Shown: positions 48,641-57,021 of the stretch, piece after piece
Numbering within the stretch: position 1 is the first letter of the stretch
Layout: each line of letters opens with the position of its first letter
Origin: Bradyrhizobium sp. WSM471
GTDB lineage: Bacteria > Pseudomonadota > Alphaproteobacteria > Rhizobiales > Xanthobacteraceae
Reading direction: 5' to 3'
NCBI RefSeq assembly: GCF_000244915.1
Contig: NZ_CM001442.1
Location: 7,182,012-7,246,011, forward strand
Length of the DNA stretch: 64,000 nucleotides
The notes under the pieces: generated by a model
What the model was told of the DNA's origin: nothing
What the model saw: the letters and a program-made list of their open reading frames with translations, nothing else
The model's database searches: none
Made by a program: the position numbers and the translations under genes

Positions 48641-50185
48641 ATGACCCACCCCTCCATCCACGCCCGCGCCACACCCGACAAGATCGCCTATCAGATGGCC
48701 GGGACCGGCAAGGCGATCACCTATCGCGAGCTCGAGGAGCTCTCGAACCAGGGCGCGCACCTGTTCCGCTCGCTCGGGCTGAAGGCCGGCGACCACATCG
48801 CGCTGCTGATGGAGAACCGGCTCGCCTTCATGGAGATCTGCTGGGCGGCGCAACGCAGCGGGCTCTACTACACCGCGATCAGCCGCTATTTGAAGCAGGA
48901 CGAGATCGACTACATCATCGCCGATTGCGGCGCCAAGGTCGTGATTACGACACCGAAATGCGCCGACCAGATCAAGGCCCTGATCAAGGGTGCGCCCGGC
49001 GAGCCGGTCTTCTACATGATGGACGAGCCGCAAGCCGGCTTCCGCTCCTATGACAAGGAAGCGGCCGCGCAGCCGACAACCCCGATCGCCGACGAGGTCG
49101 CCGGCTACGACATGCTGTATTCGTCCGGCACCACCGGCCGACCCAAGGGCATCAAGAAGTCGTTCGAGGGCAAGCCGATTGACGAGCCGAACGCGTTTCT
49201 GCGCGTCCTCTGCGCCGGCATGTGCGGCATGAACGCCGAGACTATTTATCTCTCACCGGCACCACTCTATCACGCCGCTCCCTTGCGCTTCAACATGATG
49301 GCCATCCTGCTCGGCGGCACTTCCATCATCATGGAGCACTTTGACGCCGAAGATTTCCTGAGGCTGGTTGAAAAATACAAGGTGACCCACGCGCAGCTCG
49401 TGCCGACCATGTTCGTGCGCATGCTGAAGCTGCCGGACGAGGTCCGCAACCGCTACGACGTCTCGACGCTGAAGGGCGCGATCCACGCCGCCGCGCCCTG
49501 CCCGATCGACGTCAAGGCCAAGATGATCGAATGGTGGGGGCCGATCCTGATCGAGTATTACGCTGGCTCCGAAGGCAACGGTGTCACTGTCTGCAACTCG
49601 AGAGAATGGCTGGAGCACCGCGGCAGCGTCGGCCGCGCCGTGGTGGGCAAGATCAAGATTCTGGACGAAAACGACGAGGAGCTGCCGACGGGCGAGATCG
49701 GCACGGTCTATTTCGCCGATGCGCCGGTTTTCACCTATCACAACGATCCCGAGAAGACGAAGAAGGCCTACAACGCAAAAGGCTGGTCGACGCTCGGCGA
49801 CGTCGGCTATCTCGACAGAGACGGCTTTCTCTTTCTCACCGACCGCAAGTCCTACATGATCATCTCGGGCGGCGTGAACATCTACCCGCAGGAGACCGAG
49901 GACGTGCTCATCACCCACCCCGAGGTCGCCGACGTTGCCGTGTTCGGTGTGCCGAACGAGGAGATGGGCGAAGAGGTCAAGGCGGTGGTGCAGCCGCATG
50001 ATCCCCAGCGCGCCGGCAGGGAGCTCGAGGCCGACCTGATCGCCTACTGCAAGAGCCGCCTCTCGACGATCAAATGCCCACGCTCGATCGATTTCGAAGC
50101 CGAGCTGCCGCGCACCCCCACCGGCAAGCTGGTGAAGCGGCATTTGCGCGACAAATATTGGCCGAAGGCGGCGGCGAAAATCTAG
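48641..50185 (+). CDS. Acyl-CoA synthetase (AMP-dependent CoA ligase)
   Basis: 514 residues, ANL superfamily: YRELEELSNQGAHLFRSLGL, DMLYSSGTTGRPKGIKKSFE (P loop, about 166), LIEYYAGSEGNGVTVCNSRE, GWSTLGDVGYLDRDGFLFLT, RKSYMIISGGVNIYPQETED, and the catalytic Lys in PRTPTGKLVKRHLRDKYW. The GSEGNG motif and overall length match ligases of medium or bulky acids (FadD3/FadD17-like). It is the second activating enzyme of the catabolic island and follows the thiolase by 72 bp in the same direction. Confidence 0.92.
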   Translation: MTHPSIHARATPDKIAYQMAGTGKAITYRELEELSNQGAHLFRSLGLKAGDHIALLMENRLAFMEICWAAQRSGLYYTAISRYLKQDEIDYIIADCGAKVVITTPKCADQIKALIKGAPGEPVFYMMDEPQAGFRSYDKEAAAQPTTPIADEVAGYDMLYSSGTTGRPKGIKKSFEGKPIDEPNAFLRVLCAGMCGMNAETIYLSPAPLYHAAPLRFNMMAILLGGTSIIMEHFDAEDFLRLVEKYKVTHAQLVPTMFVRMLKLPDEVRNRYDVSTLKGAIHAAAPCPIDVKAKMIEWWGPILIEYYAGSEGNGVTVCNSREWLEHRGSVGRAVVGKIKILDENDEELPTGEIGTVYFADAPVFTYHNDPEKTKKAYNAKGWSTLGDVGYLDRDGFLFLTDRKSYMIISGGVNIYPQETEDVLITHPEVADVAVFGVPNEEMGEEVKAVVQPHDPQRAGRELEADLIAYCKSRLSTIKCPRSIDFEAELPRTPTGKLVKRHLRDKYWPKAAAKI

Positions 50186-50202
50186 CCAGCCGCCTGATCG
50201 CC

Positions 50203-50745
50203 TCAATCGAACAAGCTCGGCGTGTGGTTCACCAGCGCGCCTTCGATCTCCAGCATCTTCAGTTTCGTCACCACGCCGCCATTCGCGGAGAAGCCGCCGG
50301 GCTTGTTGCCGGCCGCCAGCACGCGGTGGCAGGGCACGACGATCGGGCACGGGTTGCGGCCGAGCGCCTGGCCGACGTCGCGCGACAGTTCGACACCGCC
50401 GAGTTGCTTGGCAATATCGCCATAGGTGACGGTCTTGCCCGGCGGAATGGTGCGGGCGATCGCGTAGACGCCGCGGTTGAAGTCGGGCACGCCATCGAGA
50501 TCGAGCGGGATGTCGGTGAGGTCATCCGGCTCGCCCGCGAGCAGTTTTGTGATGCGGTCGATCGCCTGCTGCACGTCGGCGGTCGGCTCGGCTTCGCTGG
50601 CGTCGGCATGGCGCTGGCTGATGCGGGTGCGGATCTTCTGCTCACCGCCCATCGGCAGTTGCGTGCCGTTGATGCCGCGCGGACCCCAAGCAATGGCGCA
50701 CAGGCCGATCTTGCTATCGAACAGGGCGAAATGCTGGTTCGTCAT
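50203..50745 (-). CDS. ogt: Methylated-DNA-[protein]-cysteine S-methyltransferase (MGMT/Ogt)
   Basis: 180 residues from ATG at 50745. The active-site motif GRNPCPIVVPCHRVLAAGNK contains the acceptor Cys in PCHRV (about 143), followed by GGFSANGGVVTKLKMLEIEG. The N-terminal SKIGLCAIAWGPRGINGTQL is the Ada-like domain; the wing-helix helix is VTYGDIAKQLGGVELSRDVG. It removes O6-alkyl groups from guanine in a suicide reaction. Its stop is 18 bp from the convergent ligase stop. Confidence 0.95.
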   Translation of the reverse strand: MTNQHFALFDSKIGLCAIAWGPRGINGTQLPMGGEQKIRTRISQRHADASEAEPTADVQQAIDRITKLLAGEPDDLTDIPLDLDGVPDFNRGVYAIARTIPPGKTVTYGDIAKQLGGVELSRDVGQALGRNPCPIVVPCHRVLAAGNKPGGFSANGGVVTKLKMLEIEGALVNHTPSLFD

Positions 50746-50884
50746 GGCTTGGTCCCTGGCTTGCGTTCCCTTGCATGCCCCCAATGTGAACTGAGCCCAA
50801 ATCTAGGCTTGGAAATAGTTGCGATCCACCCGGTTTCCGGGAATCTTGCACAGGAGTTCCGCCTTCCCTTTTCGCGAGCCCACA

Positions 50885-51703
50885 ATGCAAAACCTCCACG
50901 TCAACGGATACGACATGCCCTATCTCGACGTGGGCGAAGACCGGGGCCGGCCGCCGCTGGTCTGCGTGCATGGCTCGCTCAACGACTTCCGTGTCTGGGG
51001 CTGCGTGCTCGGGCCGCTGTCGCAGCGGCACCGGCTGATTGCCGTCAGCCTGCGGCATTTCTTCCCGGCGCGTTGGGATGGCGTCGGCGACACCTATTCC
51101 ATCGCCCAGCATGTCGACGACGTCATCGCCTTCATCGACAAACTCGACCTCGGCCCGGTCGATCTGATGGGCCATTCCCGCGGCGGGCACATCTGCTTCC
51201 GCGTGGCGCAGCGCCGGCCGGAGCTGCTTCGGCGGCTGGTGCTGGCCGAGCCCGGTGGCGAGCTCGATGCGAGCCTCGATCCCGATTATGCCGGCGGCCC
51301 CTCGCCGCTGCTGGCACGGTTCACGGCCTCGGCCGAGAAGATCGCGGCCGGCGACATCGACGGCGGCCTTGCGGTCTTCGTCGACACGCTTGAAGGCGCC
51401 GACACCTGGCCGCGGCTGCCGGCGCTGGTGAAGCAGAACCTGCGTGACAACGCCTTCACGCTGATCGGCCAGGTCCGCGACAACCGCCCGCCGTTCTCGA
51501 AGGCGGACGCGGAGTCCATCAAGATGCCGACGCTGTTCATCCTGGGCGCGCGGACCAAGGGCCTGCTGCCGAAAGTGCTGCATGCGCTGGCGGCGCATGT
51601 GCCGTATTCCAGGACGGCCGTCATCCCGAACGCAACGCACCCGATGTTCGAGCAGGCGCCGCAGAAATACTCCGAAGTGGTGCTGGATTTTCTGGCGGGC
51701 TGA
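50885..51703 (+). CDS. Alpha/beta hydrolase (tandem copy 1)
   Basis: 272 residues. PPLVCVHGSLNDFRVWGCVL (oxyanion loop), GPVDLMGHSRGGHICFRVAQ (nucleophile Ser in GHSRG, about 99), and the C-terminal His in VIPNATHPMFEQAPQKYSEV. The segment VIAFIDKLDLGPVDLMGHSR is near-identical in layout to copy 2. No lid specificity can be read. The start ATG is set by similarity with copy 2 (HVNGYDMPYLDVGE vs FRVNGYDMAYLEVG). Confidence 0.9.
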   Translation: MQNLHVNGYDMPYLDVGEDRGRPPLVCVHGSLNDFRVWGCVLGPLSQRHRLIAVSLRHFFPARWDGVGDTYSIAQHVDDVIAFIDKLDLGPVDLMGHSRGGHICFRVAQRRPELLRRLVLAEPGGELDASLDPDYAGGPSPLLARFTASAEKIAAGDIDGGLAVFVDTLEGADTWPRLPALVKQNLRDNAFTLIGQVRDNRPPFSKADAESIKMPTLFILGARTKGLLPKVLHALAAHVPYSRTAVIPNATHPMFEQAPQKYSEVVLDFLAG

Positions 51704-51705
51704 TC

Positions 51706-52521
51706 ATGCAGACATTTCGCGTCAATGGTTACGACATGGCCTACCTCGAAGTGGGACGAGGCCTGCCGCTGGTCTGCGTGCACGGCACGCTCGGCGATTT
51801 CCGCACCTGGTATTCAGTGCTCGGTCCGCTGTCGAAATCGCATCGCGTGATCTCGGTGAGCCTGCGGCATTTCTTTCCCGAGCATTGGGATGCAGTCGGC
51901 GACGACTACAAGATGGCCCAGCACGTCGCTGACGTGATCGCTTTCATCGAGCAGGTCGAACCCACGCCGGTCGATTTGATGGGCCATTCGCGCGGCGGCC
52001 ACATCGCGTTTCGCGTGGCGCAGTCGCGGCCGGATCTGTTGCGAAAGCTGGTGCTGGCCGAGCCCGGCGGCGATCTCGATGCGAGCCTGCCGGTGCCCGC
52101 GGGCACGCCCGCGCACCCGCCGCTGGCGGCGCGCACGGCGCGCTCGGTCGAGATGATCCGCGCCGGCGACATCGAGAGCGCACTGCAGAATTTCTACGAA
52201 GGCATCGAAGGCGACGGCTCGTGGCGGCGCGTGCCGGCGGCGGCGGCGAAGCAGCAATTGCGCGACAACGCGATCACCTTCCTCGGCCAGGTCAACGAGC
52301 AGCGCAGGCCCTACACGCTCGCGGACGCGCAGGCGATCAGGACCCCGACGCTCCTGATCGGCGGCGGCGCGACGACGGGGAGCCTTTCGGTGATGTGGCG
52401 CGTGCTGGCCGAGCACATCGCCGGGGCCAAGACGGCCGTGATCCCCGATGCCGGCCACTGGATGTTCGAGCAGGCGCCGCTGGAGTTCGGGGAGGCGGTG
52501 GACGCGTTTTTGGGGGAGTAA
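51706..52521 (+). CDS. Alpha/beta hydrolase (tandem copy 2)
   Basis: 271 residues. The overall pattern repeats copy 1: GLPLVCVHGTLGDFRTWYSV, VDLMGHSRGGHIAFRVAQSR with the Ser in GHSRG, and the His in VIPDAGHWMFEQAPLEFGEA (classical DAGH, where copy 1 has NATH). It starts 2 bp after the stop of copy 1 (TGATCATG), so the pair is coupled. They share most residues and arose by tandem duplication. Substrate unknown. Confidence 0.92.
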   Translation: MQTFRVNGYDMAYLEVGRGLPLVCVHGTLGDFRTWYSVLGPLSKSHRVISVSLRHFFPEHWDAVGDDYKMAQHVADVIAFIEQVEPTPVDLMGHSRGGHIAFRVAQSRPDLLRKLVLAEPGGDLDASLPVPAGTPAHPPLAARTARSVEMIRAGDIESALQNFYEGIEGDGSWRRVPAAAAKQQLRDNAITFLGQVNEQRRPYTLADAQAIRTPTLLIGGGATTGSLSVMWRVLAEHIAGAKTAVIPDAGHWMFEQAPLEFGEAVDAFLGE

Positions 52522-52663
52522 ACGCCTCACGCTTTTTTTCCTCGAAAACAACCCCATGCACAGTAGCCGAGCCCAGCAATATCAATGGCTTGGCCGGGCG
52601 CAAAAACGAGGTTGGAGACCCCATTGGTCGCGCTTGACGCCCTTATCCTCTCGCCGTATCTTC

Positions 52664-52683
52664 GAATACGGAATTCCGTATTC
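52664..52683. promoter_or_regulatory. Perfect 20-bp palindrome, GntR operator candidate
   Basis: GAATACGGAATTCCGTATTC is a perfect inverted repeat ending 26 bp before the GntR start. GntR/FadR-type regulators bind such sites, so autoregulation and control of the following dioxygenase gene are likely. Confidence 0.7.
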
Positions 52684-52709
52684 CCTCTCATGGTCTCGGA
52701 GCTGCCGGC

Positions 52710-53384
52710 GTGATCCCTCTCGACCCGCTTCCGAACTTGATCGACCAGGTCTATGCGCGGATCCTGGAGGCGATCTCCGACCGCACGCTGCAGCCCGGCC
52801 AGCGCATCCGCCAGAACGAACTCGCCGACAGGCTCGGCGTGTCGCGCCAGCCGGTGTCGCATGCGCTGCACCTGTTGCACCGGCAGGGACTGGTCGCCGA
52901 AAGCGGCCGGCGCGGTTTTGAAGTCACCCAGCTCGATCCCGCACGCATCCGCCAGCTCTACGAGGTACGCGGCGCGATCGATGCGCTGGCGGCGCGGCTT
53001 GCCGGCGAACGCGCCGCAAGCGATGCGGCAGGACGCGCGCGGCTGGAGGCGGCGCTCGCCGCCGGGCGCGGGATCGACGGCAAGACCACGCTCGCCGAGC
53101 TGATCGCGCTCGACGTCGAATTTCATCGCGCAATCTATCGGCTCTCCGGCAATCCCGTGATCGAGGAGACGATTACGCCGCAATGGCCGCATATGCGCCG
53201 CTCGATGGCGACGGTGCTGTCGGAGCTCGATTATCGCGGCAGCGCCTGGGCCGAGCATGCCGACATTGCCGGACACATTTTCGCAGGCGATGCGAAGGCG
53301 GCCGAACGTGCGGCGCTTGCGCATGCGCAGACGGCGGGACGGCTGACCGAGGAGAGATTGAGGGCGACGGAAGAGGCGGCGTAA
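52710..53384 (+). CDS. GntR family regulator (FadR-type C-terminal domain)
   Basis: 224 residues. Helix-turn-helix: LIDQVYARILEAISDRTLQP, GQRIRQNELADRLGVSRQPV, and SHALHLLHRQGLVAESGRRG. The C-terminal FCD domain starts at ARIRQLYEVRGAIDALAARL and includes TTLAELIALDVEFHRAIYRL, VIEETITPQWPHMRRSMATV and AEHADIAGHIFAGDAKAAER, with the metal-binding Asp/His set (LDVEFH, HADIAGH). The ligand is probably a small organic acid bound through a metal. It sits upstream of the dioxygenase and SAF-domain genes in the same direction, whose substrate may be its inducer. Confidence 0.92.
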   Translation: MIPLDPLPNLIDQVYARILEAISDRTLQPGQRIRQNELADRLGVSRQPVSHALHLLHRQGLVAESGRRGFEVTQLDPARIRQLYEVRGAIDALAARLAGERAASDAAGRARLEAALAAGRGIDGKTTLAELIALDVEFHRAIYRLSGNPVIEETITPQWPHMRRSMATVLSELDYRGSAWAEHADIAGHIFAGDAKAAERAALAHAQTAGRLTEERLRATEEAA

Positions 53385-53395
53385 CCGCACACGCT

Positions 53396-53498
53396 GTCGT
53401 TCCGGGCCGATGCGCAGCATTGAGCCCGGAATCCATCGGACGGCCTGCGCTGCGGAGAAATGGATTCCGGGCTCACGCTTCGCGTGCCCCGGAATGAC
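53396..53498. repeat. Intergenic palindromic repeat, family F
   Basis: GTCGTTCCGGG...GAGCCCGGAATCC and GGATTCCGGGCTC...CCCCGGAATGAC, matching the elements at 41581 and 54330. Confidence 0.75.
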
Positions 53499-53526
53499 AA
53501 CAAAACAAACCAAAGGAGGACGCCTT

Positions 53527-54327
53527 ATGAAACTGTCCCAGGAGCAATTGGAGTTCTTCCACCGCGAGGGCTGGCTGTTCCTGCCCGAATTGTTCAGCCA
53601 GGAGGAGGTCGATCTCCTCGCGCGCGAGGCGGTTGCCATCTATGACGCGAACCGGCCGGAAGTCTGGCGCGAGAAGAGCGGCGCGCCGCGCACCGCCTTT
53701 GCCGCGCATCTCTACAACGAGGCGTTCGGCATTCTGGGTGCGCATCCGCGCATGATCGACCCCGTCGAGCAGCTGTTCGGCGAGCAGGTCTACATGCACC
53801 AGTTCAAGATCAACGCGAAATCCGCCTTCACCGGCGACGTCTGGCAATGGCACCAGGATTATGGCACCTGGAAGCGCGACGACGGCATGCCGGAGCCGCG
53901 CGCGATGAACATCGCAATCTTCCTGGACGAGGTGATGCCGATCAACGGACCGCTGATGCTGGTGCCGCAGAGCCAGAACGCCGGCGACCTCAAGGCCTCG
54001 CACGACCTCGCGACGACCTCCTATCCGCTGTGGACGCTGGACGAGGAGACCGTGACGCGGCTGGTCAAGCAGGGCGGCATCGTGGCGCCGACCGGCAAGC
54101 CCGGCGGCATGCTGATGTTCCACGGCAATCTCGTGCATGGCTCGGCCGGCAACATCACGCCCTACCCGCGCAAGATCGTGTACCTGACGCTGAACGCAGT
54201 TTCGAACTACATCCGAACCCCGACGCGGCCGGAGTACATCGCGCATCGCGATTTTGCGCCGATCAAGACGGTGGAGGACGACGCGCTGGTCCGGCTCGCC
54301 CGTGCGCCGCGGCAGGCCGCGGAGTAA
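53527..54327 (+). CDS. Phytanoyl-CoA dioxygenase (PhyH) family enzyme
   Basis: 266 residues from ATG at 53527 (CAAAGGAGGACGCC upstream). The Fe(II)/2-oxoglutarate pattern is FTGDVWQWHQDYGTWKRDDG (HxD, about 117-119), with the distal His in LMFHGNLVHGSAGNITPYPR (about 205) and Arg in PYPRKIVY for 2-oxoglutarate. It resembles EctD-like hydroxylases in LFSQEEVDLLAREAVAIYD and NGPLMLVPQSQ, but ectoine genes are not nearby. Substrate unknown; the GntR regulator and SAF-domain gene adjoin. Confidence 0.9.
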   Translation: MKLSQEQLEFFHREGWLFLPELFSQEEVDLLAREAVAIYDANRPEVWREKSGAPRTAFAAHLYNEAFGILGAHPRMIDPVEQLFGEQVYMHQFKINAKSAFTGDVWQWHQDYGTWKRDDGMPEPRAMNIAIFLDEVMPINGPLMLVPQSQNAGDLKASHDLATTSYPLWTLDEETVTRLVKQGGIVAPTGKPGGMLMFHGNLVHGSAGNITPYPRKIVYLTLNAVSNYIRTPTRPEYIAHRDFAPIKTVEDDALVRLARAPRQAAE

Positions 54328-54329
54328 CC

Positions 54330-54431
54330 GTCATTCCGGGGCGGCGGTAGCGTCGAGCCCGGAATCCATCAGGCCACAGAAGTCGCGGATGGATGGATTC
54401 CGGGCTCGCGCTTCGCGCGCCCCGGAATGAC
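54330..54431. repeat. Intergenic palindromic repeat, family F
   Basis: GTCATTCCGGGGCG...CCCGGAATCCATC and GGATTCCGGGCTCGCG...CCCCGGAATGAC, next to the dioxygenase stop. Confidence 0.8.
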
Positions 54432-54463
54432 GAGCTTCAATCGTTGCGCTTAGGACAAGCCCC

Positions 54464-55777
54464 ATGAACCTCTTCCGCCTCCTCCAGGCCCGCGCTGCCG
54501 CCGGCAAGCCCGTCCGTGTGGCGCTGATCGGCGCCGGCAAATTCGGCTCGATGTTTTTGGCGCAGGTGCCGCACACGCCGGGGCTGGAGGTGCCCATCAT
54601 CGTCGACATCGACCGCGACCGCGCGCGCGAGGCCTGCCGCACCGTCGGGTGGGACGAGGGCCGCATCGCCGCCACCGTCTTCACGGATGACGGCGCGCGC
54701 GCCATTGCCGGCGGCGCGATGGACGTGGTGGTGGAGGCGACCGGCAATCCGGCCGTCGGCATCAAGCACGCCCGCGCGGCGATCGCGGCCGGCAAGCATA
54801 TCGTGATGGTCAATGTCGAGGCCGACGTGCTGGCGGGTCCTCTGCTCGCCGAGGAGGCCCGCAAGGCCGGCGTGGTCTATTCGCTCGCCTATGGCGACCA
54901 GCCGGCGCTGACCGCGGAGATGGTGGATTGGGCCCGCGCCACCGGTTTTCACGTGGTTGCCGCCGGCAAAGGGACAAAGTATCTGCCGGCCTATCACGAC
55001 GTGACGCCTGACAGCGTCTGGCTGCATTACGGGTTGACCGCGGGCGAGGCGCAATCGGCCGGGATGAATCCGCAGATGTTCAACTCTTTCCTCGACGGCA
55101 CCAAGTCGGCGATCGAGATGGCCGCGATTGCGAACGCCTGCGGACTGGACGTGCCTGCAGAGGGCCTGCTGTTTCCACCCTGCGGCGTCGACGACCTGCC
55201 GCATATCATGCGGCCGCGCAGCAGGGGCGGCGTGCTGGAGCGGTCGGGCGTCGTGGAGGTGGTCTCCTCGCTCGAGCGCGACGGAAGGCCGGTGTTTCGC
55301 GATCTGCGCTGGGGCGTTTACGTCGTGCTGGAGGCGCCGAACGACTACGCCGCCGACTGCTTCAGGCAGTACGGCCTCAAGACCGACGGCAGCGGACGGT
55401 ACGCTGCGATGTACAAACCCTACCATCTGATCGGGCTTGAGCTGAACATCTCAGTGCTGTCGGCCGCACTGCGGGGCGAGCCGACGGGGCAGCCCCATGG
55501 TTTCCGCGGCGACGTCGCCGCCGTGGCAAAACGCAATCTGCGCGCCGGCGAGATGCTGGACGGCGAAGGCGGCTACACGGTGTGGGGCAAGCTGGTGCCG
55601 GCGGCCACAAGCCTCAGGGCCGGCGCGCTTCCGATCGGGCTGGCGCATCGCGTGAGGCTGAAGCACGATGTCGCGCATGGCGAGATCGTGCGCTGGAGCG
55701 ACGTCGAGTTCGACGCAGGCAACGAGACGATCAGGACCCGGAAAGCAATGGAAGCGGCGTTCGTGAAAGAGGAGTAG
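54464..55777 (+). CDS. NAD(P)-binding SAF-domain protein (homoserine-dehydrogenase-like)
   Basis: 437 residues. The Rossmann start is VRVALIGAGKFGSMFLAQVP (GAGKFGS, about 24), with VVVEATGNPAVGIKHARAAI and HIVMVNVEADVLAGPLLAEE as in homoserine dehydrogenase. A C-terminal SAF domain follows (KRNLRAGEMLDGEGGYTVWG, then KHDVAHGEIVRWSDVEFDAG). The family is widely listed as SAF or FlgA-like but has no flagellar role. The last about 115 bp (55648-55765) recur at 59300-59417 (see findings). It may oxidise the hydroxylated product of the neighbouring dioxygenase; that is inference. Confidence 0.85.
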   Translation: MNLFRLLQARAAAGKPVRVALIGAGKFGSMFLAQVPHTPGLEVPIIVDIDRDRAREACRTVGWDEGRIAATVFTDDGARAIAGGAMDVVVEATGNPAVGIKHARAAIAAGKHIVMVNVEADVLAGPLLAEEARKAGVVYSLAYGDQPALTAEMVDWARATGFHVVAAGKGTKYLPAYHDVTPDSVWLHYGLTAGEAQSAGMNPQMFNSFLDGTKSAIEMAAIANACGLDVPAEGLLFPPCGVDDLPHIMRPRSRGGVLERSGVVEVVSSLERDGRPVFRDLRWGVYVVLEAPNDYAADCFRQYGLKTDGSGRYAAMYKPYHLIGLELNISVLSAALRGEPTGQPHGFRGDVAAVAKRNLRAGEMLDGEGGYTVWGKLVPAATSLRAGALPIGLAHRVRLKHDVAHGEIVRWSDVEFDAGNETIRTRKAMEAAFVKEE

Positions 55778-55891
55778 ACCGTGCACTCACAAAACGTGAT
55801 TCATCAGCGCGGGTTAAGGGATGGTCGCTATGCGATGCTTAGGGACTTAATCCGGCCGAGATGAACTTCACCTCCTGGTCTTCGGCTTCGA

Positions 55892-56791
55892 TTATTTCCC
55901 GCGATATCGAAGAGCATCAACCAACAGTGAGAACGCAGGCGACGGTTGTCGGCGGCTCGGATAGTAAAGGTGATATCCGGAGAATGGCGGGCACCAATCC
56001 GACAACACACGAATGAGTTCGCCGCTAGAGAGATAGGGCTGCACGTTGCCTTCGATCAGGTAGGCCAGGCCGAGACCCTGCAGTGCAGCCTGAAGCAGGG
56101 CGCCCGAACTGTTGAAGACAAGTTGCCCGTCCACGCGGACTTTGACATCGCGTCCGTTCCTCTCGAACTCCCACGCGTAGAGACTTCCGCCGTGGGTGGG
56201 TAGATGAAGGTTGACGCAGTTATGCTGCGTCAGATCCTGCGGTGTGCGCGGCTTCGCTCGGGACGCGAAGTAGGACGGCGAGCCCACCACGGCCATGCGC
56301 AGGTCCGGACCGACCCGCACCGCGATCATGTCCTTCGCGACCAGTTCGCCTGGCCGAATCCCGGCATCGTACTGCGCGACCACGATGTTCGTGAGGCCAA
56401 CGTCGATCATCACCTCGACTTTGATGTCCGTATACAGCGGCACGAGTTTGGCCAAAGCAGGCATCAGGATCGCCTGCGCCGCATATTCCGTCGCGGTAAT
56501 TCGGATCGTTCCGGCCGGCTTTTCGCGTAGTTCGCTCAAGGCTCCGAGCTCGGCATCCATCTCGTCGAACTTGGGTCCGATCTTCTGCAGCAGCCGCTCG
56601 CCAGCTTGCGTCGGCGTAACGCTGCGGGTGGTACGGTTCAGCAACCTTACGCCCAGCCGCTCCTCCAGGTTCTGGACGATTTGACTGAGCGTCGGCTGAG
56701 CGATCGCCAGCCGCGCCGCCGCACGGGTGAAGCTGCGCTCCCTCGCCACGGCAAGGAAGGCGAGCAGATCGCTCGCGTCGGCACGTTCCAT
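55892..56791 (-). CDS. LysR family transcriptional regulator
   Basis: 299 residues. The helix-turn-helix is DLLAFLAVARERSFTRAAAR, LAIAQPTLSQIVQNLEERLG and VRLLNRTTRSVTPTQAGERL. The ligand-binding part is typical (AGTIRITATEYAAQAILMPA; VGDLRMAVVGSPSYF-like VGPDLRMAVVGSPSYFASRA; GLAYLIEGNVQPYLSSGEL). It diverges from the CMD-cupin-DUF2255-monooxygenase operon, across an array of binding-site-like repeats (56804-56838). Confidence 0.93.
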   Translation of the reverse strand: MERADASDLLAFLAVARERSFTRAAARLAIAQPTLSQIVQNLEERLGVRLLNRTTRSVTPTQAGERLLQKIGPKFDEMDAELGALSELREKPAGTIRITATEYAAQAILMPALAKLVPLYTDIKVEVMIDVGLTNIVVAQYDAGIRPGELVAKDMIAVRVGPDLRMAVVGSPSYFASRAKPRTPQDLTQHNCVNLHLPTHGGSLYAWEFERNGRDVKVRVDGQLVFNSSGALLQAALQGLGLAYLIEGNVQPYLSSGELIRVLSDWCPPFSGYHLYYPSRRQPSPAFSLLVDALRYRGK

Positions 56792-56803
56792 TTATAGGCT
56801 GCT

Positions 56804-56838
56804 CCAATCAATCTAATTGGCTTTTATCATCTAATCGG
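56804..56838. promoter_or_regulatory. LysR binding-site candidates
   Basis: CCAAT-N7-ATTGG (56804-56820) and two direct copies ATCTAATTGG (56811-56820) and ATCTAATCGG (56829-56838), 18 bp apart, lie just upstream of the LysR start. LysR sites usually show an interrupted dyad of the T-N11-A type. Confidence 0.5.
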
Positions 56839-57021
56839 AATGGGCCCAAGCGCCTACTTTGGATCCTGACCGGCGGCTCCGACAGCGGAACGTGACGGAT
56901 CGCCGGAAGCGCCATGCCCCGCGCTCGACGCCGTGTTTCTCGTCAGCGCCGTCACGGTACGCTGCGCCGCGTTAGTAACATCGTGGCTGATCGTGAAGCC
57001 GGCAACAGTCGGAGGACCTTA

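Noticed and set aside
52664..52683. The central GAATTC in the palindrome as a restriction-site scar
   Set aside because: The symmetry extends 7 bp on each side of GAATTC, so it is a real palindrome, not a chance site.
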